Shown: positions 53,218 to 61,873 of the stretch, piece after piece
Layout: every line of letters starts with the position of its first letter
Numbering within the stretch: position 1 is the stretch's first letter
Assembly: GCF_030384665.1 (NCBI RefSeq)
Contig: NC_083673.1
Coordinates: 2,985,501-3,049,500, forward strand
Origin: Lodderomyces elongisporus
Lineage: Eukaryota > Ascomycota > Pichiomycetes > Serinales > Debaryomycetaceae
Length of the DNA stretch: 64,000 nt
Direction of reading: 5' to 3'
Notes under the pieces: generated by a model
What the model saw: only the letters and a program-made list of their open reading frames with translations
Told to the model about the DNA's origin: nothing
Database searches by the model: none
Position numbers and translations under genes: made by a program

Positions 53218-55224
53218 TCACAATTTTTCAGGAGCTTTGCTCTTCCAATCACTATAAACATTCTCCTTATACTTTCTGCAATACTCAAATGCTCCCTCTA
53301 TTGCACAATAAATTAATTGATTTGAAAATTCAGCTTTATGTTTCCAATTTTTCACAACTTCGGTGAGCAGTGGAAGAATATTTTTTAACACACCTCTAAT
53401 ATAAATGATATCCACCGTAATATCTGCTCGAGAGAATGACAAAGTGAGAACATCTTCTTGTGCAATACGATCATCATAATCCACTTGCCAATGAGATATC
53501 CCATTAGGAAGAATGAGATTATTACCAACACATTTGTGATCTGCGTCGCCACTCCAGCTCAAAACATCAATGTCAAAATCAGTGCTGCTTGAGACTTGGG
53601 TTAATGCAAAAGTGTTCTTGACCCTAGCTAGTGTGACAATATGTGGACGGTAAAGCTTCTCACCGCACCCACAACGTCGTAATGCCGTGCGTGGCACGCC
53701 AATCCATACCTCATCTACTTGACTTTTAGCTAATTGTTTTGAAAAATTTGCCCATATAGACTTTTTAATTTTCCTCATACTTGAGTAATTGTTTTCCAAA
53801 TTCTCATCAAGAAATTGAGTAATGCTCATGAGCTGGGTCCCACCGCGTAATTGACTAATATTTGGTGAATCGGTTAGCTGAAAAGTCCACTCACAAAGAT
53901 CACTTTCAAATGAACATTTCAAGATTCGTAAATCCTTATATTGGTAAATAAAATAGATATGCTCATCTTTCCCACTTTGAAGTCTATCTGTATAACTTAT
54001 AAACGGACTCCAGTTTTTCTCAGTTTTAGTTCGCTTCCCGTTGGGCAACATGAGCTCTTTTGTTTTAATGTATTGGTGTTCCTTGTTTTTGGTATCAGTG
54101 GGGTCAACGTTGCCTTTACCCGTTTGTGTCCTCCATAACCAACCTAAATACATACTTCTGTAAAATTCGGCCACTTCCACTTCTTCAAAATTTATTTCCC
54201 CAGTAGCTTTTGTTTCACTTTTGTCGTTTGGCTTCTTTATACGCGCTATTGTTTTGTGAAACAAGTTGTAGTTGATGATTGGCTCTTCAAACCCTAAAGA
54301 GTTCTTAACTAGTATAAGACGAGGATCTTCACTACCATAAAACACCGGTCTGTGACGTTTTGTATTATAATAAATTGGAACAAAGGCAAATGAAGGGTAC
54401 AGCATAATTTTGTAGGTTATACTTTTCGACTGCTTTGTCAAAATCTTTCTCTTTTCTTTTTGCTCTACAACAGGAACTATTAGTTCTGCATTTTCCAACT
54501 CTTGCCAATGTTGGTCAAAAATTTGAACATACGTTAATGAGACTACCGGCCTGTCCTTATCACCAGTCTTTGAGTAAACAATTCGCGAAGTTAATAAATG
54601 CACTCCATACTCTCGAAGCCAAACTGAGCTTCCAATTAACTGAAACCAATGCTCTGCAATAGTGTCGTCGTCTAATTGCAGAGTCAAGTCTGGAATCAAT
54701 TGTTCTAACTCGCGATAATAAGTGCTATTAGAGTTTACAAACTGCCGCAAGATCTTGCGCAAGTCGCAGTTTCTATTTTCCGCTTCGCTGACTTTCACAT
54801 CAATTGTTCTAACAATCAGCTCGCACTTCATTTTGTCCTGTGTTTTCTCATGACTATTCTCTCTACTTCTTAAAACTTCTCCTTTTGTCTCATAGATATC
54901 AAATGTATGGTGCTTAAACTCTAAATCGGGAATTATTGGATTCTCTGGTACATTAACAATAATTGAATCCCGTGCAGTAAGTTTTGAGTTAAAGTATTTG
55001 TTGTAGTACAATTTTGCTTCCTTCTTCAGTGTCAGAAACGACAGTGGAAAGATTATCAGCTTCCCTGCAGTGTAAAAGCTTGCTTTTCGTTGCGGTTGAG
55101 GATCTGAAATTTTTGTTTCATATAGCCTTAATGCAAAGTATGTTTCAATAATCAAGACTATAACCACGCAACAAAGTGAGATTATTACTGGGCGACCTGG
55201 TCTTTTCCTTGAAATAGTATACAT
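53218..55224 (-). CDS. Beta-mannosyltransferase, BMT/WRY family (copy 3)
   Basis: A Golgi type II beta-1,2-mannosyltransferase of 668 residues. A basic tail (SRKRPGRP) precedes an anchor at about residues 13-32 (VIISLCCVVIVLIIETYFAL). Family blocks: SSVWLREYGVHLLTSRIVYS, FYGSEDPRLILVKN, FYRSMYLGWLWRTQTGKGNVD, KNWSPFISYTDR, LRGGTQLMS, CGCGEKLYRPHIVTL, QVSSSTDFDI, ILPNGISHW, GAFEYCRKY. The pattern WLWxTQxGKxNVD is shared with copy 2 only. A 14-bp palindrome containing CACGTG overlaps the start codon. Confidence 0.89.
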   Translation of the reverse strand: MYTISRKRPGRPVIISLCCVVIVLIIETYFALRLYETKISDPQPQRKASFYTAGKLIIFPLSFLTLKKEAKLYYNKYFNSKLTARDSIIVNVPENPIIPDLEFKHHTFDIYETKGEVLRSRENSHEKTQDKMKCELIVRTIDVKVSEAENRNCDLRKILRQFVNSNSTYYRELEQLIPDLTLQLDDDTIAEHWFQLIGSSVWLREYGVHLLTSRIVYSKTGDKDRPVVSLTYVQIFDQHWQELENAELIVPVVEQKEKRKILTKQSKSITYKIMLYPSFAFVPIYYNTKRHRPVFYGSEDPRLILVKNSLGFEEPIINYNLFHKTIARIKKPNDKSETKATGEINFEEVEVAEFYRSMYLGWLWRTQTGKGNVDPTDTKNKEHQYIKTKELMLPNGKRTKTEKNWSPFISYTDRLQSGKDEHIYFIYQYKDLRILKCSFESDLCEWTFQLTDSPNISQLRGGTQLMSITQFLDENLENNYSSMRKIKKSIWANFSKQLAKSQVDEVWIGVPRTALRRCGCGEKLYRPHIVTLARVKNTFALTQVSSSTDFDIDVLSWSGDADHKCVGNNLILPNGISHWQVDYDDRIAQEDVLTLSFSRADITVDIIYIRGVLKNILPLLTEVVKNWKHKAEFSNQLIYCAIEGAFEYCRKYKENVYSDWKSKAPEKL

Positions 55225-55236
55225 TGCACGTGCAAT
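55223..55236. promoter_or_regulatory. 14-bp palindrome with CACGTG at the BMT copy 3 start
   Basis: ATTGCACGTGCAAT is a perfect palindrome whose end overlaps the first two bases of the start codon. It contains an E-box; its position in the leader makes a transcription-factor role uncertain. Confidence 0.5.
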
Positions 55237-56041
55237 AATTGATGGGTTGAGAAAAACTTATCTAGTTTTGGTTCTTCTTAAGCTCAGGATTTTTTTCCAC
55301 AATAAAAGTTACTTAGACCTTTATGTTCCATGTTTGTTTTGTTGATTATTTTGACAAAAGTTCTCTTTAAAAAAACAGCCCTGTATACCTTTTCATTACA
55401 ATATGCAGAGTAATATATCTATCAGACGTATAGATACCAAAATAATAAATAATAATTGGCAAATAATAAAAAAAACCCTTATTTTCTAGTAGAAGACGCC
55501 ACGACTCACATTTAATTCAAAACATTGTTGCTGTTCATTTCCTCTTTCAAAACATACTAGTGGTTCTTATTATTTAATCTGTAGTCGTTCTCAGGTAATT
55601 AAAAACAAAAAAAAATCATAAATAAATGTTGTCACATCTAACAAAGAGAAAGAAAATATTTTCAAAGAAGGAAACAAAAATTGGCATAATTATACACCAA
55701 GCTGACATGACGATTTAACATTTATTTTTTTTACTTCTCCCACTGCTAACAACCCCGTCTTACACATTTGCAAAATAAAAGTACCGATATATATGCATAT
55801 GTATGTGTGGACTTGTCTTTTTGTACAAATGCATATCTATGTAGGTATATATATAAATATATTTGTGTGTATGTACGTATGCACAAAGTCATAGCGCTGA
55901 CTTTACTGCTGATTGACGTGTACTTCATTAAGCACGTATAAGAATCCACGATAAAAAATCAGCACAGAAAAGCATCTTTGATGATGTTTCTACGTCATTT
56001 CCAGAAAAAAAAAAAAAAACTTATTTTAGCATTTACGTTAA
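55225..56041. promoter_or_regulatory. BMT copy 3 upstream region; PAH1 3' flank
   Basis: AT-rich spacer with TATATA/TGTATG repeats near 55785-55880. Minus-strand frames here are repeat-derived. No gene is recognised. Confidence 0.55.
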
Positions 56042-56594
56042 TTAAATCTGCAACCCTTCTATTTTGTTTGTAACCCCTTGCTCTTCTTTAGCTGTCTTAT
56101 CCTGTTTCTCATAAATAGCTTCAGCGGCTGCAGCGGCATCGGCAACTCTATCGCCCAAAGCTGTGAATGAGTTCAGCTTTTCCAGCGCTTTGTTGTTCTT
56201 CTCTAAATCGTGCAATTTCAGTGTATTTGGACGAATATTCTCAATTTTATCATTATTGGCTGTGCGGTTGCTGTTGCTGCCTCGTGTAGACTGATTACTT
56301 TCACTTTTGCTGCCAGTTACTTCCGCATTACCACCGGAATCCTCGACCTTTCTGTCTAAAATATTATTCTTGTCTTCACCTTCATCGCCATCATCAAAGC
56401 TACTTTCTCCCTCATCTTCGTCCTCATCTTCATCTTCGTCTTCGTCTTCATACTCCTCTTCGTCGTCTACATAGTCTGCATCTTCATCCTCGTCGTAATC
56501 ATCTTCATCGTAATCTTCATCGGTATCATAATCTTCATCATCTTCCGTGAAATCCTCCTCATCGATATTGGTGGCATCTTCAAGATACTCGTCT

Positions 56595-56625
<31 letters not shown>

Positions 56626-58897
56626 CATTCTTGGTATTGCTATTGCCAGTATTGTGATTATTACCAGTTTTGTTGTTTTCTTCATTATCTTTTTCTTGCC
56701 TTCTCTTGCCAAACTTCATAAAATTTTTCAACGGTGATGCAAAAGTTGATGATGAGGAAGGCCGTTCCGAAGAAGTACTTGATGAGTTTGTAACTACTTT
56801 TTGAAGCAAGTCTGGGTTATCCTTGTGCGCCGTGGTATTGTCATTCTTGTTATGTGAAAGCTTGGAAAGTTTTTCATTCTTCTTGAAGTTTTTATTCTTC
56901 TGTTTGTCAAGCTCCTCGTCGCTATCCTCCAATTCACTTGCACTTAAATCATCAAAATCAAGTGGAGTTTTCCAATAATTAACATCATTGTATCTCTCAT
57001 CGGTCTTGTATTCTTCCATAAAACTTCTTGGAGACCCTGGTGATCTTGGCGATCCGGGTGATCCTGGTGATCCTGGTCCTGGCAGATATCCTGATCTGAT
57101 GGACCTTGCATCTCCGTAATTCGCAGTATCGTGATTCTGCATATATTCTGACCATTGTGCGTTATTCCAATAATTAGATATCGAACTAACCTCTTTAATT
57201 GGTGGAAAAAAATGATCGACTAATTCACCAATGTGAAGGTAGGATGATTTGTAACCCGCCAATTCTAAAAGCTCCATATGCACTTCGCCATTGGGATTAA
57301 TAGTGAAAATTCGATGACTTGGGATATGAACAGATCTATAACTAATAGCATCAGTAATTCTATTTCCAAATCCGGCATAGAAAGGAGTCTGCCTATTATC
57401 TTCGTCATCTGTATCGGCATCATTTTCAGTGTTTTCAAAATACAAATTTCTAATATCCGATAAACAAGCCATCTTGAAAACCTCGGGTTTCTTCAATACG
57501 ACTTCTCTTTTGAGAGCAGCAAATGTACGATCGGGACTGAGAATAACCGGTCCAGACGGTAGCTTAATGCCATCTTGGCTAACGCCTTGTAAATATTGTC
57601 GTGTTGAATCGGATTGTCCCAATGACCTAGCTGTTAAATAAACAATGTGATACCCGTTTTGTTTAATTTCTTGGAAAAGACTTGCGACACCCGGATGAGT
57701 CCAGTCTCTTCCAATAAGATTTAGTACATGGCCTAATGCATCCGACTTAGTGATTGTACCATCTATATCGGAAATAACAATTGGCGTTGTCGATTTCCAA
57801 AGGAACAAATTTGCAGATACTTGCGAATTGCCTTCTCTCGATTTGAATTTTATGGAGTTCTCACCATAATGCAAATTCATCTTTGATAATTGATCAGACG
57901 TAAGCCTCAATGTCTTGAAATAAATCTTGTCGCTTTTCATGGAAGAGTCTTGAGTAGATGAAGACGAAGTGGTTAACACAGTACTTAGAGTGGTAGCTGT
58001 AGTTGGACTACTTGGTCCACCAGGTCCACCAGGTCCACCAAGTCCACCAAGTCCACCAGCTTCACCAGCTTCGCCAGCTTCCCCGGAGTCCCCAATTTCC
58101 CCAGGTCCACTAAGACCACTTGAACCACTTGGGCTTTCAACTGCAGCAGGGATTTGTGCCTCTTCAGTACTGCCTGTATCTGGATCAGTAACATTTGAAA
58201 TTCTGATATTCCCATTTTCGTCCTTTGTAATCAACTGATCCCATGCTTTCATTGCACCATCATTTGTGGTATTTTCGCCATCAACTTCTTGCATAAAAAT
58301 TTTTTTAAATAGTTCGCCAGAATTGTCTATATTCTTCTGTGAGTTGGCTTTGTATCCATCCATATCGATCAACATATCTCCATTAACATCTAATTTTGTT
58401 GGGATATTCAATTTTTTGGTCAACTTTCTAGCATTCTCCATAACTAATCTAGCTTTCTGCGACGGACTCTGCGGTCTTGCTGGGCTTGGTAAATCACTCA
58501 ATTTAATCTTCTCGTTAAGATCAAGTTCATCCGGCTCCTGATCACTGCCTGCCGGAGAACTACCTGGTGATGATACAGGTGAAAGCACTGGTGATGTCAA
58601 GACGCTTTGCGACAACAAATGGTCACTATCATCTGCTTCAAAAACAAAATGTGCCTCTCCACCTTCACCTAACTTCATTGGTAAATTTGTCTTTACATCA
58701 TTCACGTACAAGTCAATTTTCTTTTGCGACGGTTTCGAGATTTGAAATACACCAAATCGAACGTGCCATGGGGAAGTATGGAGTGTACCATCAGGATGTT
58801 CAATAACAATCACGTCTATTGCGCCAGATAAGGTTGCAGGGTTGAGTGAGTTCCACTGGTTGTATACATATCCGCCAACTTTTCCAACGTACTGCAT
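56042..58897 (-). CDS. PAH1: Phosphatidate phosphatase Pah1 (lipin)
   Basis: Mg-dependent phosphatidate phosphatase making diacylglycerol for triacylglycerol and phospholipids; cytosolic, recruited to nuclear/ER membrane by Nem1-Spo7. The 951-residue protein starts with the N-LIP domain (MQYVGKVGGYVYNQWNSLNPATLSGAIDVIVIE, amphipathic helix plus conserved Gly). The C-LIP haloacid-dehalogenase domain (about residues 340-560) has the catalytic D377-I-D379-G-T and the segment GYHIVYLTARSLGQSD. Odd parts are a collagen-like Gly/Pro/Glu tract (about 265-300), a Pro-Gly-Ser repeat (about 610-630) and a long Asp/Glu tail (about 755-840). Yeast Pah1 is 862 residues. Ser-Pro sites around 105-140 suggest cyclin-kinase phosphorylation. 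The ATG at 58897 begins the conserved MQYVG. Confidence 0.95.
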
Positions 58898-59559
58898 ATT
58901 TTAATATAGATGGAACAAGTGTGCGTGTGTGTGTGTGTGTGTGTGTGAAAATGTGAGAATGTAGACTTGTGAAATCAAAGAACTGAGTAGTTGGGGAATT
59001 GAAAAGATTGAGTGGGAAATTGAGCAATTAAACAATTGAATACACAATGTGACAAGTAGATTTTTTGTTCATAAAAATGGTTGATGAAAATGCTAGGGGC
59101 AATAATATTTGGAGCAAGCACGGAGTTGATCTAAAAAAAAGGTATAAAGCGAAGAAAAAACAAAAGGCGGAGAATGTATTGAAGAATAGAAAAGAATATA
59201 GAAAGAAAAGAAAAAAAGTCACAAGAGAGTGCTACCACCTGGATTGATATACAAATCCGAACCCCTCAATGAACACTGTCCATCATTTAGCCGAGTGATC
59301 CAAGAGTAAAGGATACATGCTAGAAAGTGGGATCACAGCAAGTGTAACGAAAAAGCTTGGGCATTGCGGGTAAACTAAACACACACACGCATATTAAAAT
59401 ATATATATATATGTATATTAAAAAAAAAAATAGAAAGACGAATGTCACGATAAATTATAAAAAAACAAGGTAAATAAAGAATACAAGATACTCATTCTAA
59501 AATAATACTATTTTGGAATCACTCGCAATTTCAACCGAATGAACCCTCGCTCAACACAT
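58898..59559. promoter_or_regulatory. PAH1 upstream region; dioxygenase 3' flank
   Basis: It holds a GT dinucleotide run (58921-58945), A-rich sequence and a TA run (59400-59412). A tRNA A-box-like string near 59288-59297 has no B-box partner. No gene is seen. Confidence 0.55.
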
Positions 59560-60747
59560 CTAAGAACGAATTGTTACTGGATCAAGAGAGCTGGCAATGT
59601 TACATTGGTGCATCAACCTTCTCTCGTCTTGCCCATCTGTTCCCAATCCTTTAAACTCGCCAGTGACCGAATGCCACACCCCGCGATTGTAGAATAAAAC
59701 CAAATCTCCTTGTTTCCAAGAGTGTGCAAGCACATTCTCTGGTGCAATGGCTGGTCTCATTAATTTATGCACTTTGGCTCTGGCATCTTTTAAATCCAAT
59801 GTTTCAACACTTCCATCTGGCTTCTTGGTGTGGAGTTTGAATAGACAACATCCATGTACCTGCAAATGATGTTCTTTTGTCTCTGGGTTGGTCCAGACCA
59901 TGGGCAATTTCTTCACTTTCAGCTCTTCCCAATCGGGCAAATCATCAAACGACATTTCTTTATCCTCAGAGACCATAGTCAATCCATCCGCAGTGGCTCT
60001 TGCTGGCGAAATGAAAATATATGGGTGTGGTGCATACTCAACAGTTGTATTTAATACAAACTCTTTGTCTTCTTCACTCAAGTTCTTAAAAGCTTGTGCG
60101 CCGCTAACAAAACAAGTAGCTCCCTGGGTCAACTTCAACTCGGACCCGTCATCCTCATACTTGATTGTTTGATATTGAGTAGCTGGAGGCACCTTAATAC
60201 CGAGTAATGTTGTAACCATTGGCGGCGACAAGTCATACAATGCGCTATCAATGTGCCATCTGTAAAATCTTGTTTGTTTCTTTTCCTTAATTTCTTCCTC
60301 GGTCAATGGTGTATGGTGGAAGGTGGTGTGTGATGGGTGTGTAAGGTTGATTGCTTCTCCATTTTCATTTCCTTGGTCGTCTGCTTCAAATCTGCCTTGT
60401 CCCAATATTTGTACTTGAGGCTGATTCTTCACAGAGCATCCATCTTTTTTCAACACCGACTTATCATGTCTAAACTCCTTACCGTGTCCATAATTTGCAC
60501 CAGCTTCCTCTTTAGGTTCTGGAATACTTGGATCAAACTGTTTGGTCAAAATGTATTGAGATTTTGGCAACAACTCGGCTTGATCTGGAATCACAACCAC
60601 CAAGTGCAGAAGTACTGCCTTCTTCAACTCCTTAAAGTCTTCATCGTTCAAGTAGGCAGGGTCGTTTTTGCAGTATTCTGGTAATTGCACAGTACAACCA
60701 AATGGAGTACCAGATAAAGGCGTAACAACAATTGTATCTTTGTGCAT
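59560..60747 (-). CDS. XAN1: Fe(II)/2-oxoglutarate xanthine dioxygenase (XanA/Xan1 type)
   Basis: Converts xanthine to urate with O2 and 2-oxoglutarate, a fungal alternative to xanthine dehydrogenase in purine use; cytosolic. The 395-residue protein is a TauD-family enzyme. Metal ligands are H165-x-D167 (FYRWHIDSALYD) and distal H359 (RGVWHSVTG); the 2-oxoglutarate Arg is probably in DERRLMHQCNIA. Segments typical of XanA are EYAPHPYIFISPAR, LPMVWTNPETKEH, RPAIAPENVLAHSW and GDLVLFYNRGVWHS. Length is typical (about 370-400). The head TIVVTPLSGTPFG also fits. It is divergent from QNS1 through a 1.1 kb spacer with GATAA boxes. The symbol follows fission-yeast usage. Confidence 0.9.
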   Translation of the reverse strand: MHKDTIVVTPLSGTPFGCTVQLPEYCKNDPAYLNDEDFKELKKAVLLHLVVVIPDQAELLPKSQYILTKQFDPSIPEPKEEAGANYGHGKEFRHDKSVLKKDGCSVKNQPQVQILGQGRFEADDQGNENGEAINLTHPSHTTFHHTPLTEEEIKEKKQTRFYRWHIDSALYDLSPPMVTTLLGIKVPPATQYQTIKYEDDGSELKLTQGATCFVSGAQAFKNLSEEDKEFVLNTTVEYAPHPYIFISPARATADGLTMVSEDKEMSFDDLPDWEELKVKKLPMVWTNPETKEHHLQVHGCCLFKLHTKKPDGSVETLDLKDARAKVHKLMRPAIAPENVLAHSWKQGDLVLFYNRGVWHSVTGEFKGLGTDGQDERRLMHQCNIASSLDPVTIRS

Positions 60748-61873
60748 ATTTTTGAGTTTTGGTAATTAGTATTAAAGATTTTTAAATTAATCGATTGGTG
60801 AGTGTAGTGATAAAGAATTCAAAAAAAAAAAAAGAAAAAAAGAAAGGAAAGGGACCTTTGCAATAAAACAAATTGGGTGAATTTCTTCATCCTTTTATAG
60901 ACCAAAAATCCTCTTATTGATTAATAAAAAATACTCCGCATTTTATCGTTATCAAAATTTAAAAACCAAAATTAATGATAAAGAAGAAGAACATAGCAAG
61001 GAGATTAGAGAGTAAGAGAAAATGCGTCTGTGTTTTTGTCAGTGTTTGTATCTGTGTTTGTGTCTGTGTTTGTGTCTGTAAATGCGTATGTTTTATTTGT
61101 GCGTAATAATTTGTTTAATTGTTTCCTTCCTTTTCTTTTAATTCTCAATGCATGAATTTTAGATAACGGGGTATATCAGAAATAGGAAAACGCCGACGGA
61201 CTAAAGAACTCTTCCGTCGGAACAGAATGGTTTGAGGTGTGCGCAAGGTACAAACAACGGAAAACTGAAATATTTGTGAAACATAACCTGTGTTTGAGAC
61301 CTTCCCGAACTGACTTCATTAAGAAGATAACCACGGAAGTTGTTCAATAAAAACATTTATTTCATTATGAGCGGGCATTCCCGTGAAATATCAGCAATTT
61401 GCACCTACAAATATTGGAGCCTTCATCTTATCTACTTTACAAATTCTTTACTTCTGTAAAGGAAACACATTTGTCTTAATTTGACTCAAACCTGTCTCTG
61501 GTCCCACTCAATCCCGTCTGTGATCACTCCTTTTCCTTTTTTCTGTTCTCACCCCCCTCTCACACCCACACATACACACACACAAACAAGAATCGAATAC
61601 AAAAATTTTTGTTTTCATAGCTTCTTGATCTCGTTCTGTGATCTCGTTCCTTGTTCTTCGTTCTTTGTTCTTTGTTCTTTGTTCTTCGTTTTTTGTTCTT
61701 TGTTTTTTGTTCTTTTTCTCATTTTTATTAAGTAATCTGTTCTCTCTCGATCTTTCGCACACAGACGAAATACTTTTCTCTTCCTTTTTTAATTATTTCT
61801 CACTCTGCTTCTCTTTCACTCATTCTAGTCTTTGATCACCAATAACATTCGTCAATTTTCTTTTTTTTTTAAT
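60748..61873. promoter_or_regulatory. Divergent promoter XAN1 / QNS1
   Basis: Seven GATAA-type cores (60809, 60943, 60949, 60977, 61162, 61326, 61428), three of them within 40 bp at 60943-60981. There is also a perfect 8-bp everted CCGACGGA/TCCGTCGG pair (61193-61220), and TCTGTGTTTG (61025-61080) and TTCTTTG (about 61660-61715) repeats. GATA factors control nitrogen and purine catabolic genes in fungi, which would suit the dioxygenase. The count is only modestly above chance. Confidence 0.55.
61193..61220. promoter_or_regulatory. Inverted repeat CCGACGGA-N12-TCCGTCGG
   Basis: Perfect 8-bp arms at 61193-61200 and 61213-61220. The CGG/CCG content suits Zn2Cys6 regulators, but the arrangement is not the TCGG-N6-CCGA of the purine regulator UaY. 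A binding site is inference. Confidence 0.5.

Noticed and set aside
59288..59360. tRNA-like A-box (AGCCGAGTGATCC) downstream of XAN1
   Set aside because: No B-box (GGTTCGANNCC) at the required distance and no cloverleaf could be drawn.
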